64,000 nt of DNA from Bacillota bacterium (lineage in GTDB: Bacteria; Bacillota; Clostridia; Lachnospirales; Bianqueaceae): NCBI GenBank assembly GCA_017441925.1, contig JAFRUE010000005.1, positions 1 through 64,000 on the forward strand, read 5' to 3'. This document shows, piece after piece, positions 24,402 through 33,586 of this stretch. Made by a program: the position numbers and the translations under genes. Numbering within the stretch: position 1 is the first letter of the stretch; every line of letters begins with the position of its first letter. The notes under the pieces were generated by a model that worked only from the letters and a program-made list of their open reading frames with translations, made no database searches and was not told the origin of the DNA.

Positions 24402-25784
24402 ATGAACACTGATTTGAATATATGTCTGATCAACGACTCCTTCCCGCCTGCCATCGACGGAGTCGCGACCGCCGTGGTCAATTACGCGACGATCATTCAG
24501 GAAAAACTAGGGCAGGCGACAGTCGTTACACCGAATTATCCGGACGCGGACGATTCGGTTTATCCTTTTCCCGTCGTACGTTATCCGAGCCTGAATACGA
24601 CAAAATATCTCGGATATCGCACCGGGCTTCCGTTTTCGACAGATGTGGTCGATCAGATCGAAACCGGCCGTTTCCAGCTGATCCATACGCACTGCCCTAT
24701 CACGTCCACGATCCTTGCGCGGATCCTGCGTGACCGGATGCATGTGCCGCTGATTCTGACCTATCATACCAAATTCGACGTGGATATCGCGAACGCGATC
24801 CGCGCCAAAAGCCTGCAGAAGACCGCGATACAGCTGCTTGTCGATAATATCGCCGCCTGTGATGAAGTCTGGACCGTCAGCCGCGGGGCCGGCGAGAATC
24901 TCCGCAGCATCGGTTACGAGGGTAAATATATCGTCATGCCGAACGGTGTCGATTTTCCAAAAGGACGTGTCAGCGATAAGCTGGTGAAGCAGGTCTCCGA
25001 AGGGTATGATCTGCCAGAAGGCGTTCCGGTCTTCCTGTATGTCGGCCGGATGATGTGGTACAAAGGCATCCGTATCACCCTGGACGCGCTGCGGCAGCTT
25101 GCTGGCGGCGGACAGGACTTCCGGATGGTCTTTATCGGCGGCGGGACGGACAAGGATGAAATCGTTGCCTATACCGAAGAATCGGGACTCGCGGATAAGG
25201 TCTTCTTCATAGCGCCGATCCACGACCGTGAGACGATCCGCGCCTGGTACTGCCGGGCGGATCTGTTCCTCTTCCCGTCAACTTTTGACACAAACGGGCT
25301 GGTCGTGCGGGAAGCCGCTGCCTGCAGTCTCGCAAGTGTCCTGATCAAAGGCAGCTGTGCAGCCGAGGACGCGACGGACTGCCGGAACGGTTTCCTGATC
25401 GAGGAGAATGCCGGATCCATGGCGGCTGTCCTGCGGGATCTCTGCCGGGAGCCCGATAAAATGCATCAGGCCGGCGAAGGCGCCGCGTCTGATCTGTATA
25501 TTTCCTGGGAAGACGCCGTAACGAGGGCTTACGACCGCTATGCTTACGTTCTCGAGAATTACAAGGCCGGCATCTATCCGGATCATGACGCTTTCTCGGA
25601 TTATATTTACCGGGCCATGGGAGGCAGCATGGATATGCGGATCCAGGCCGTCCGCAAGCGTGAGCAGAATCTGCAGGATCTGGCGGAGGTCCGTGACAAG
25701 GCAATCGATCTGATCGAAGAGATCCAGGACAATCTTGAGAAAAATCTGCACGATTTCGGCGAATATCTGGACCGGTTCGGATAA
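24402..25784 (+). CDS. Glycosyltransferase family 4, diacylglycerol-glucosyltransferase type
   Basis: 460 residues of GT-B fold. The opening NICLINDSFPPAIDGVATAV and the acceptor-side THCPITSTILARILRD are those of diacylglycerol glucosyltransferases and mannosyl relatives. The donor half has VGRMMWYKGIRITLDALRQL and FLFPSTFDTNGLVVREAAAC (the E-x7-E region). A C-terminal helix of about 60 residues (RKREQNLQDLAEVRDKAIDL) is a likely coiled coil for membrane association. No ribosome site; translation is probably coupled to the patatin gene. Likely product: a membrane glycolipid; sugar not determinable. Confidence 0.88.
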   Translation: MNTDLNICLINDSFPPAIDGVATAVVNYATIIQEKLGQATVVTPNYPDADDSVYPFPVVRYPSLNTTKYLGYRTGLPFSTDVVDQIETGRFQLIHTHCPITSTILARILRDRMHVPLILTYHTKFDVDIANAIRAKSLQKTAIQLLVDNIAACDEVWTVSRGAGENLRSIGYEGKYIVMPNGVDFPKGRVSDKLVKQVSEGYDLPEGVPVFLYVGRMMWYKGIRITLDALRQLAGGGQDFRMVFIGGGTDKDEIVAYTEESGLADKVFFIAPIHDRETIRAWYCRADLFLFPSTFDTNGLVVREAAACSLASVLIKGSCAAEDATDCRNGFLIEENAGSMAAVLRDLCREPDKMHQAGEGAASDLYISWEDAVTRAYDRYAYVLENYKAGIYPDHDAFSDYIYRAMGGSMDMRIQAVRKREQNLQDLAEVRDKAIDLIEEIQDNLEKNLHDFGEYLDRFG

Positions 25785-25838
25785 GCCGGTCATTGGGTTG
25801 TTGCCCGGCCGAACACGGCTCCAGTCCAGAACAGCATC

Positions 25839-25897
25839 AAAAAAGCGCCGCCGATCACGGTCCGGTTCACAGACCGTCGTTGCGCAGCGCTTTTTTT
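25839..25897. terminator. Bidirectional terminator
   Basis: AAAAAAGCGC pairs with GCGCTTTTTT across an inner ACGGTC/GACCGT hairpin. It separates the glycosyltransferase from the convergent small gene at 25904. Confidence 0.85.
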
Positions 25898-25903
25898 CTG
25901 TTT

Positions 25904-26083
25904 TTACATCTGATGTTTTACCATCTCGTACTCGTCGCCGTTCCGGTAATACGGACAGCCCTCCTGCCGGTTCTGCATGAAGCGTTCCATCTCGTCTTCG
26001 TCCAGATCCATATCGCAGTAGTAATAATCCTCGGTCTCGTCATACGTATAATACGCACAGTATTCACACTGGGATGTACTCAT
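25904..26083 (-). CDS. Small acidic Cys-containing protein (DUF6472-like)
   Basis: 59 residues. Cys pattern C-x2-C (CEYC), YYCDMDLDEDEMERF and CPYY suggests a four-Cys zinc site. The family is one I associate with DUF6472 of Clostridia; function unknown. The start is ATG 26083, which overlaps the TGA of the upstream gene (ATGA); a longer frame to 26110 would run inside that gene. Confidence 0.75.
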   Translation of the reverse strand: MSTSQCEYCAYYTYDETEDYYYCDMDLDEDEMERFMQNRQEGCPYYRNGDEYEMVKHQM

Positions 26084-26766
26084 TTCTTCTTCCCTCTCGT
26101 TGTCAGCCAATAGGTAAACCCTGCCGCGACGACAAGCCCCGCGATCCAGATAAGCGACGTTTTCATCGAACTGTCCGAAGTCTTGGGGCGTTCCATTATC
26201 TCCGCAAAAGAAAGGCTCTGCACGATGGTCTCAGCCTGCGCTGCCGTCTCCTCGGAAAGCGGAGCCGCGGACGTAAAACTGAGCTCGATCCCCTGTCCGT
26301 TCACGACCGTATAATACTGGATCCCGTACAGGATTTTCTCTGATTTGCCGTTGGTCCACGCAAGACGCAGCCATTTGAGCGGATCCGCCTTAACGAGTGT
26401 AAATCCGACATCTGTATAATCGGCCTTCTTAAGCCGGTCTGCGAGGGCCTTGCCCAGATTCTCGACGACCGAATCACCGTAATCACCGTAATTCCACTGG
26501 TCCTCGCTGGTCTCTCCGGTTATGGAACTGAGCCGCAGATGAACGCCCTCGGCGTTATCCGCCTCAAGCAGCGCTCCGTCTGTTTTCTCCGCCTCTGTCC
26601 ATCCGTCCGGCAGCGTCAGGACTGCTTTGATCTCTCCAAGCGTGACCTCCGCCGCTCTCGCGGGTATAATGGCTGCCGCGAAGACTCCCGCCAGCATCAG
26701 CAGTGCGATGAGGATCGCGAGTATTCGTTTCAGTAATGCTTTTTTTCTGTTGTTATGTTTTCGCAT
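26080..26766 (-). CDS. Exported, C-terminally anchored protein of unknown function
   Basis: 228 residues with a signal peptide (LLKRILAILIALLMLAGVFA, cut near IIPARA) and a C-terminal span followed by RGKKK, so it is anchored with its bulk outside. The middle 150 residues (LTLPDGWTEAEKTDGALLEA, GIQYYTVVNGQGIELSFTSA) look like the PsbP/DUF1795 lipoprotein fold, in which a fitted 'lp.gw' strand opens the domain; this is tentative. Coupled to the small Cys protein downstream. Confidence 0.8.
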   Translation of the reverse strand: MRKHNNRKKALLKRILAILIALLMLAGVFAAAIIPARAAEVTLGEIKAVLTLPDGWTEAEKTDGALLEADNAEGVHLRLSSITGETSEDQWNYGDYGDSVVENLGKALADRLKKADYTDVGFTLVKADPLKWLRLAWTNGKSEKILYGIQYYTVVNGQGIELSFTSAAPLSEETAAQAETIVQSLSFAEIMERPKTSDSSMKTSLIWIAGLVVAAGFTYWLTTRGKKK

Positions 26767-26803
26767 AGTGTTTCTCAGAATACGACAGGTCCGGCCTCTC
26801 GTT

Positions 26804-28216
26804 TCATTTCTCCTCTTTGAATGCCCGGATCAGCTCTCTGCCGATACAGGACAGTGTTTCCGCGTCATATGCTCCAAATCCGACCAGGAAGCATGGCTCC
26901 TGACCGTCTGCACCTGTTCTGCCGCCGTAACGTGCCATCCCTGTGATCCGGATACCCTGACGGATGCAGCGCTGCCAGAGTTCTTCCTCCGTCAGATCCG
27001 CGCCGCAAAGGACCTGCGGATCAACATGCAGGATCAGATACAGTCCTCCGTTCAGATTGCCGAGCCGGATCCCTGGCACACGCAGCGCCGCGGCGAGCGC
27101 CTGCTGTCTGCCCCGGTATACCTTGCGCATCCGGTTCAGATGTCTCTCATAATACCCCTGTTTAAGGAATTCCGCAAGAGTAAACTGTTCAAAAGAAGGG
27201 ACCGTGCACGCGTATCCGTGGAACATGTCGCGGAATCTGTCGACGAGCGGCAGCGGCAGCACCATGTAAGCGATACGAAGCGACGGAGCAAGGCTCTGTG
27301 CGAACGTATAGAAATAGATCACTTTGTCTTCTCCGCCCATTCCCTGCAGGGACGGGACGGGACTGCCGGAGAAACGGAACTCGCTGTCGTAATCGTCCTC
27401 AATAATGTATCGTTCTGGCGCGGCACAGGCCCATTTCAACAGTTCCTGTCGTCTGCCGGCGGACAGGATCGCTCCGGTCGGGAACTGATGGGCCGGCGTG
27501 ACGTGGACGACCTGCGCGGCGGATTTCTTCAGCTCGCTGACCACAAGACCACGCCCGTCGACCGGAATCTGCAGCGCGTCGATGCCGAAATTCCGTAGGA
27601 TCTGCTCCACGCGCGGGAATCCGGGACACTCCACGGCATATTCTGTCTGCATGCCGAGGAGCTGCACGAGCAGCGCGAGCAGTGTCTCGGTTCCTGCTCC
27701 GACAACGATCTGATCCGGTACCGCCTGCACGCGGCGGTACTGATACAGATATTCACAGATCGCTTCCCTTAGCGGCAGGATGCCCTGGGAAGGCCCGCTC
27801 TGCAGCAGCTCTCCGCCGTGATCAAGAAGCATCCTCCGCATCAGTCTTGCCCAGATCGTGAACGGAAATTTGGAAGCGTCGACGCCGGATGTGCGGAGAT
27901 CATACTTGTATACAGTACTGTCCGCCGTCTCCGGCGCGGCTGAACGGATCTGCACAGCCGGCTCCGTCCGGATCTCTGTCGGCAGCACCTCGTATCCGCT
28001 GCGTTCCCGCGAACGGATGTATCCCTCGTCGTCAAGCTGCGCATAGGCCATTTCGATCGTGCTGCGGCTGACGGACAGGTACGCGGAAAAAGTCCTGGAC
28101 GAAGGCAGACGGCTGCCTCCTTCGAGCCGTCCTGAACGGATCTCCTCCCGGATGTATTCATACAGCTGCACGTACAGCGGTTTCCCGCTGTGTCTGTCAA
28201 GGACAGGCGTCAGCAT
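26804..28216 (-). CDS. MocR-type regulator (GntR HTH plus aminotransferase-like domain), PLP lysine missing
   Basis: 470 residues. Residues 1-80 are a GntR winged helix (LYVQLYEYIREEIRSGRLEG, LPSSRTFSAYLSVSRSTIEM). The rest is a fold-type I aminotransferase domain: VGAGTETLLALLVQLLGMQ, VTPAHQFPTGAILS, IIEDDYDSEFRF. In the segment that normally reads G-T-F-S-K-x-L-A-P, where Lys holds PLP, it reads YTFAQSLAPSLRIAY, so the Lys is Gln. PLP could still bind without the aldimine, or another ligand may be sensed. Its start overlaps the stop of the GH106-like gene by 7 bp. Likely a regulator of that operon and of the divergent oxidoreductase. Confidence 0.9.
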   Translation of the reverse strand: MLTPVLDRHSGKPLYVQLYEYIREEIRSGRLEGGSRLPSSRTFSAYLSVSRSTIEMAYAQLDDEGYIRSRERSGYEVLPTEIRTEPAVQIRSAAPETADSTVYKYDLRTSGVDASKFPFTIWARLMRRMLLDHGGELLQSGPSQGILPLREAICEYLYQYRRVQAVPDQIVVGAGTETLLALLVQLLGMQTEYAVECPGFPRVEQILRNFGIDALQIPVDGRGLVVSELKKSAAQVVHVTPAHQFPTGAILSAGRRQELLKWACAAPERYIIEDDYDSEFRFSGSPVPSLQGMGGEDKVIYFYTFAQSLAPSLRIAYMVLPLPLVDRFRDMFHGYACTVPSFEQFTLAEFLKQGYYERHLNRMRKVYRGRQQALAAALRVPGIRLGNLNGGLYLILHVDPQVLCGADLTEEELWQRCIRQGIRITGMARYGGRTGADGQEPCFLVGFGAYDAETLSCIGRELIRAFKEEK

Positions 28217-30789
28217 GGTTTATTCTCCGCCAGAATTGTTACCGGTCCAAGCAGTCCTGTCGGTTCAAGCGGTATCGAAGTGCCGAACGGATCCCGCAGT
28301 TCTTCCTGCTGCGCGAGCGTATTCACGACCCGAACGGCAATCTCGTTTGTACCTGCGCGGAACAGGCGGCCGTCCGCTATAAGCCGGTACGGCGGCGCGA
28401 TCCGCACTCCGGCGGTCTTGCCGTTGATCCGGACCTCTGCCGTCTCATAGACGCGCCCAAGATCGATGCAGACCCGCCGCGGCTGCTCTTCGAGCTCGAT
28501 TTCTTTCACATAATCGATCGTACCGGAGAAATCCGGGAAGGCTTCCGGCGCGGAGATATCGCAGAGCTCTGCTGTTCTCTCATCACAGGAGGCTGTTTCA
28601 CCCGCGCGGACCATCGTACGTTTCCACGGCCCCACAGCAGGAATCAGCTCTCCGCCCGCTGCCATGGGAACTTCCGCGCCTTCTATCACAGAATTCACCA
28701 GAATCCGTGCTTCATAAGGCGCAAGCGCGACGTGGACACGGCCGGTCTCAGCCTCGGCAGACAGCATCTTGTTGTCAAAAGCGTCATACCAGGTCACTTC
28801 GCCGTCGAACGGCGTGCGTACCCAGGTATCGATCGCGTGGATCGGATCTTCATTGAAGAACAGGATGATTTCCCCGTCGTCGCGTACATAGTGATAGCTG
28901 CGCAGATATGGCTGAGGCGTATCGGTCGTGATCTCGCCGCATCCCGCTTCACGGAGGCTCTGCACAAGATTCTTCGTCTGAATCACTTCACCGTCGGGAG
29001 TACTGCCGGTCGGCACCAGCCCATCCGCGGAAAGGATCTCGGGGATATCCTCCAGATACAGGACCGGGACGCCTGCCGCGGCTGCCTTACGGATCCAGTC
29101 CGCAAGCGGTTGGCGGATATACGATCTGCGGCTGACTACGAGGGCCTTGAGCGCCTCGTTATCGTTGACACGGATCCTTCCGTTCTCACAGGCGCATGTG
29201 ATCAGATAATCCTCAGGCAACACACGGTAATCGATCTGTGCACGGTTCAGGACAAGCGCCGCTTCCTCAAGCGGCTGACTGCCTTCTCTGTCCACCCACT
29301 CGCCCTCGGCAGAATACAGCAGACCGGCCTCCGGTACGGCTTTGCCGCCGTTGATCAGGTGGCTCACCCGGTTCATGTACTGCATCAGATACCGGAAATA
29401 CGGGAACTGCGGATTATTGCCGCGTGCGTAGAAATGCGGCGGGCAGTCCGGATCCGGGAAGTCCTTCATCGTGAACGCATGCGGAACATAAGTATTGATG
29501 CCGCGGACCAGCATGTGATCCGTCAGCCATTTCATCAGTTTCAGGCCTTCCACCCAGCCATAAGCGCCGTAGATCTCGCACATCGCCATACCGTGCTTCT
29601 TCGGATCGATCGCGGCAAGTGACGAACCCATCTTGGCGAGCAGATTGTGGAAGAACTTGCCGTCATAGAACTGCTGCCCCCCGATGCGGAAGAAACGTGT
29701 GTCTTCCAGGCCGGGACGGATCTGCTGCAGCACAACATCGATTCCGGCCATGTCCTGTCCCGCCATTGATCGGAAGAAGTGTCCCGGACCGTGTCCGAGC
29801 CTCGCATGACTACCGCTGTCCTCAATGATATGGCCGATATACTGAACACCGTGCGCTCTGCACCAGTCTCCGACCTGCTCACTGAAATTGACGCGGAACA
29901 GATCCGTTATAACGTCCATATAGTCATAGCGGGCTCCCGGGCTCACACCGGGCACGTCAAACCAGCAGGCAAGGAGCTTCCTGCCCAGATCCGCGCCCCA
30001 TCTCGCGCGCAGCTTGTCCCCAGCCTCCGCGCACCAGGACAGAAGCATATCGGGATTACCCACCTGCGCGATACCGGAAGCTCCGCCGGCATTGCCCATC
30101 TGCGGCTCGTCCGAGAAAAATCCCAGGAGCGTCTTGCCGAATTCATCTTTATAATGGTCCCAGTGCGGTTCATAGCAGATATCGAGCAGCAGACGGACCG
30201 TATCCCGGTCGATCAGATTGCAGTGCGTACTGCGATCGCGGCCGTTGTAGGTCGTACGGATGACCGTAACGCACCACATACCCTCGGGGACGTCCCAATA
30301 GACGCGGTTCCCGTGCACATTCCCGGTAATGTCCACCACTTCCGTCATGCGGGCCGGATCCGCTCTGTCCCTTTTCGCGGCAACAACAGCCAGGAGCTCT
30401 TCTTCCTCTTCCAGTTTCACGACAAAAGAAGCCCCTTCCACCGGTCCGACCGTGTCGATGCTGAAACGTCCCGCAAACTGCTTGCGCGCCTGTGGAAATT
30501 CTGCGATCCGCCCGTTCAGGAACCCTGTCGGGAAATGCGCATCGTCCAGGATCCAAAGCTTCATGCCAAGCTTTTTCGCCTCGTCGAAAAGGATGTCCAT
30601 GTCCCTCCACCAGCCGGGTCCGGCCCAGTCCGGATGTGGACGTGCTTCGATGCATGCCTCACGGATGCCGCTCTCTGAGATCTTCTGCAGCCCTTCACGC
30701 AGCAGTTCTTCCGGTTCTCCGTGCTGCCAGTAAAACGGCAGGATATAATTCTTTTCTTTTCCCTGCAGGACTTCATTCAGGCTTTTCAT
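28210..30789 (-). CDS. Glycoside hydrolase, GH106-like (putative alpha-L-rhamnosidase)
   Basis: 859 residues, no signal peptide. The N-terminal barrel opens with WRDMDILFDEAKKLGMKLWI then LDDAHFPTGFLNG, the hallmark of the large GH106-type family. FFSDEPQMGN and HIIEDSGSHARLGHG are candidate active-site loops. The C-terminus is a jelly-roll sugar-binding domain (RRVCIDLGRVYETAEVRING, FRAGTNEIAVRVVNTL). Substrate is inferred from the family and from the GH78 enzyme nearby; other uronic or deoxy sugars are possible. First gene of an operon with the MocR regulator; divergent from the Gfo/Idh gene. Confidence 0.75.
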   Translation of the reverse strand: MKSLNEVLQGKEKNYILPFYWQHGEPEELLREGLQKISESGIREACIEARPHPDWAGPGWWRDMDILFDEAKKLGMKLWILDDAHFPTGFLNGRIAEFPQARKQFAGRFSIDTVGPVEGASFVVKLEEEEELLAVVAAKRDRADPARMTEVVDITGNVHGNRVYWDVPEGMWCVTVIRTTYNGRDRSTHCNLIDRDTVRLLLDICYEPHWDHYKDEFGKTLLGFFSDEPQMGNAGGASGIAQVGNPDMLLSWCAEAGDKLRARWGADLGRKLLACWFDVPGVSPGARYDYMDVITDLFRVNFSEQVGDWCRAHGVQYIGHIIEDSGSHARLGHGPGHFFRSMAGQDMAGIDVVLQQIRPGLEDTRFFRIGGQQFYDGKFFHNLLAKMGSSLAAIDPKKHGMAMCEIYGAYGWVEGLKLMKWLTDHMLVRGINTYVPHAFTMKDFPDPDCPPHFYARGNNPQFPYFRYLMQYMNRVSHLINGGKAVPEAGLLYSAEGEWVDREGSQPLEEAALVLNRAQIDYRVLPEDYLITCACENGRIRVNDNEALKALVVSRRSYIRQPLADWIRKAAAAGVPVLYLEDIPEILSADGLVPTGSTPDGEVIQTKNLVQSLREAGCGEITTDTPQPYLRSYHYVRDDGEIILFFNEDPIHAIDTWVRTPFDGEVTWYDAFDNKMLSAEAETGRVHVALAPYEARILVNSVIEGAEVPMAAGGELIPAVGPWKRTMVRAGETASCDERTAELCDISAPEAFPDFSGTIDYVKEIELEEQPRRVCIDLGRVYETAEVRINGKTAGVRIAPPYRLIADGRLFRAGTNEIAVRVVNTLAQQEELRDPFGTSIPLEPTGLLGPVTILAENKPC

Positions 30790-30828
30790 CTATTGTACCC
30801 CCTTTGTATGCATAAATCATCTGCAATC

Positions 30829-30857
30829 AGTATGCCACATTTTCCCGGCGGATTCAA
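30829..30857 (-). promoter_or_regulatory. Promoter of the GH106-like operon
   Basis: On the minus strand TTGAAT (30852-30857), 17-nt spacer, CATACT (30829-30834), about 40 bp before the start codon. Confidence 0.5.
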
Positions 30858-30888
30858 GTAAAATCATAGCTGGCGCCGCAATTCCCAT

Positions 30889-30923
30889 TCTTTTGCGGAA
30901 AACCGTTCTCTTTTGCGAAACTG
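30889..30923. promoter_or_regulatory. Direct repeats, candidate MocR operator
   Basis: TCTTTTGCGGAAAACCG at 30889 and TCTTTTGCGAAACTG at 30909, exactly 20 bp (two helix turns) apart, between the divergent GH106-like and Gfo/Idh genes and just before a TATAAT at 30927-30932. MocR proteins usually bind such direct repeats. Confidence 0.5.
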
Positions 30924-30967
30924 TGTTATAATAGAGGCAATACTTGACGCAGAAAGGAGAGCCCGCT

Positions 30968-32005
30968 ATGGAGGAAATCCGTCTCGGCACCGTCGGGACC
31001 GGCTCGATCGTTCATCATATTCTGGATGCGGTGTCTGCCGCGGAAGGGATCCGCTGTACGGCGGTTTATTCGCACAGCCGTGAAAAAGCCGAAGCCCTCG
31101 CTGCAGAGTATAACATACCAGGTATCTATACGAATCATGAAACGATGCTCTCGGACCCGGCCGTCAATTGCGTCTATATCGCCTCTCCCAACAGCCTGCA
31201 TTTCCCGCAGATGATGCAGGCGCTCCGTCATGGAAAGCACGTGATCTGCGAGAAGCCGCTCTGCCCGACCGTGCGGGAAGTCCGCGAAGCCGCGGCTCTT
31301 GCGGAGGCGAATCATCTGATGCTTGCGGAAGCCGTCCCCACGATGCACCTGGCCAATTACCGCTGCCTTGAGGAAGCCCTCACCGAGATAGGAGCAGTCA
31401 GGACAGTTTCCTGCCGGTACGGCAAATATTCCAGCCGGTATGACGCTCTGAAGGGCGGCAGTATACCGAATGTATTCAGTCTGAAATACGCCGGCGGATG
31501 CCTCGCGGACATCAACTATTACAATCTGTATCTCTGTGCCGCGCTTTTCGGCCAGCCTGAGAAACTGAATTATAAAGCCGAGATCTGGCCCGGCGCGGCG
31601 GATACTTCCGGTACGGCTGTACTGCAGTATCCCGGCATTACCGCGTATTGCTGCGGCGCTAAAGACAAAGATCTTGCGAGCTACGTCTGGATCGAGGGAG
31701 AACGGGGACGAATCTTTATCCCCGGCGGGGCCAACGGGATCCGCGAACTGTGGGTCTACACGGAAAAAGGCCGGGAGATCATGAATCCGGACAAGAATCT
31801 GATCTCTCCGGAGATCCGACAGTATCTGTCTGCCCGTACCGGCAGGGAAGCCAACCCCTTCCGCTGGTATCTGGAGATCTGTTCTCTCACAAAACTTTTC
31901 CTGATGGAAGATCACGCTGCCCTGCGGCGCCTCCTCGCGGTTTCCGAGACCACGGCAGCCATGACGGAGCTTGCCCGGGAGAGTGCCGGGATCCATTTCG
32001 TCTGA
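30968..32005 (+). CDS. Gfo/Idh/MocA family oxidoreductase
   Basis: 345 residues, AAAGGAGAG before ATG 30968. Rossmann start IRLGTVGTGSIVHHIL, then YIASPNSLHFPQMMQALRHG and the EKP motif KHVICEKPLCP whose Lys is catalytic. The C-terminal half is the usual alpha/beta dimer domain (GGCLADINYYNLYLCAALFG). It oxidises or reduces a sugar or inositol-like compound with NAD(P). Sharing a divergent control region with the GH106-like/MocR operon suggests a step in use of the released sugar. Confidence 0.9.
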   Translation: MEEIRLGTVGTGSIVHHILDAVSAAEGIRCTAVYSHSREKAEALAAEYNIPGIYTNHETMLSDPAVNCVYIASPNSLHFPQMMQALRHGKHVICEKPLCPTVREVREAAALAEANHLMLAEAVPTMHLANYRCLEEALTEIGAVRTVSCRYGKYSSRYDALKGGSIPNVFSLKYAGGCLADINYYNLYLCAALFGQPEKLNYKAEIWPGAADTSGTAVLQYPGITAYCCGAKDKDLASYVWIEGERGRIFIPGGANGIRELWVYTEKGREIMNPDKNLISPEIRQYLSARTGREANPFRWYLEICSLTKLFLMEDHAALRRLLAVSETTAAMTELARESAGIHFV

Positions 32006-32215
32006 GCGGGGAGCATCTGGCCCCGTCCGTGATCTCTGATCGTCCTAAGATTCCCGGCCGTCCGAGATCCGTGTGCAGTACCGCCCGATAAAAACCTGCG
32101 GGAATCTTGCGCTTTCTCTTTCACTTCGTCCCTGAATCTGTTATAATAGAGAACGGTTTTTCATAGCACATCATAGTTCAGAAAGGATCCGGCCATCGCC
32201 GGAACATGTACAGAT

Positions 32216-33586
32216 ATGAGCAGAATACGTTATTTCACCGCGTTATACGCAGCCAAGCTCTTTGCCCGTCTGCTGAAGCTTCTTCACCGCAACGGCTCCC
32301 ACTACCCGGGCGTCCTGGCGCTTAAGATCTGTCCGGATTTCCTCAAGCAGACCGCGAAACCCGCGCACATCCTTGGCATCACGGGCACGAACGGCAAGAC
32401 GACCGTTACCAACCTGGTCAGCGATGCGCTGGCGCACAGCGGCTATCCGCTGATCTCGAACCGCGCCGGCAGCAATATCCTGGGCGGAATCGCGACGACT
32501 TTCGTCACCGCGGTCGACCTCTCCGGCAAGCCCAGGACAGATCTGATGGTCCTTGAGATCGACGAGCGGTCTTCCCGTCTGATCTTCCCGTACGTACAGC
32601 CGGAACTTCTGATCGTCAACAACCTGTTCCGTGATTCCATGAAGCGCAACGCGCATTCAGAGTTCGTTTTTGACATTCTGAACGCCAGCATCCCGGCTTC
32701 CACCAAGCTGATCCTGAACGCGGACGATCCGATCAGCGCACGCCTCGCGCCTGCTAACGAAAGAGTCTATTTCTCCGTCGATCCGCAGCCGGATGAATCC
32801 ACCTTTGAACCCAATTTGATCCAGGATCTGCCCTACTGCCCGTACTGCGGCGCGCCGCTCGTATATGATTTCCGCCGCTATCACCATATCGGACGCGTTC
32901 ATTGCTCCAAATGCGAATTCGCTTCTCCGGAAGCGGAATACCGATTCCTCCGTATCGATGAGGACCGCGCATTCATGGAGACGCCGAACGGTTCTCTGAT
33001 CTGCAGACGGATCGAGACCATGATCCCCGACATGTACAATCAGATCGCCGTGACCGCGATGCTGAGCGAATACGGGCTCACCTCACAGCAGATCACGGCT
33101 GCTTTTGACAGCATCGGCATCGTCGGAAGCCGTTTCCAGGAGAAGATGATCGGTCACGTAAAGGTCATGCTCCGTGTCGCAAAGGGACAGAATCCCGTCG
33201 CGGTCTCCCGCGTGATGGACGGTGTCGGCCGTTATCCGGGACGCAGTGCCGTACTGCTTGCCATGGATGATCTGCGTGACGCACTGGAGACCTGCGAGAG
33301 CAACTCCTGGCATTATGATACCGATTACGAATTTCTGAATTCCGAAAACGTCGTCCAGATCGTTGTCGGAGGTCCCCGTGCTCTGGATCACGTCCTGCGG
33401 CTTGAGCTTGCAGGCGTCGATCCGGCCAAGATCTCCTGGACACTCACGGAATCCGAGGCCGTTAAACTGATCAGGACCGAGAGCTGCGACACAATCTGGC
33501 TGCTGCGGGATACTTACAATACACAGTTTGCCGCGCAGGATATGAAATATCTGGAAGAACATGTGGAAGGAGGCGAAACAGCATGA
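32216..33586 (+). CDS. murT: MurT-like lipid II isoglutaminyl synthase subunit
   Basis: 456 residues. Mur ligase P-loop GITGTNGKTTVTNLVSDAL near residue 60, the inserted zinc ribbon CPYCGAPLVY...CSKCEF (residues 212-240) found only in MurT, and the C-terminal DUF1727 domain. In the reference enzymes this domain has an invariant N-D-x-x-D-G-x-D-x-S-W segment that helps the amidotransferase triad; here it is LAMDDLRDALETCE then SWHYDTDYEFL, which keeps the SW and Asp but lost the DG. MurT and GatD together amidate D-Glu of lipid II. The next gene overlaps by 4 bp. A TATAAT at 32142-32147 is the likely -10 box. Confidence 0.85.
   Translation: MSRIRYFTALYAAKLFARLLKLLHRNGSHYPGVLALKICPDFLKQTAKPAHILGITGTNGKTTVTNLVSDALAHSGYPLISNRAGSNILGGIATTFVTAVDLSGKPRTDLMVLEIDERSSRLIFPYVQPELLIVNNLFRDSMKRNAHSEFVFDILNASIPASTKLILNADDPISARLAPANERVYFSVDPQPDESTFEPNLIQDLPYCPYCGAPLVYDFRRYHHIGRVHCSKCEFASPEAEYRFLRIDEDRAFMETPNGSLICRRIETMIPDMYNQIAVTAMLSEYGLTSQQITAAFDSIGIVGSRFQEKMIGHVKVMLRVAKGQNPVAVSRVMDGVGRYPGRSAVLLAMDDLRDALETCESNSWHYDTDYEFLNSENVVQIVVGGPRALDHVLRLELAGVDPAKISWTLTESEAVKLIRTESCDTIWLLRDTYNTQFAAQDMKYLEEHVEGGETA

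Noticed and set aside
29779-30678. 299-codon plus-strand frame
   Set aside because: Antisense shadow of the GH106-like gene.
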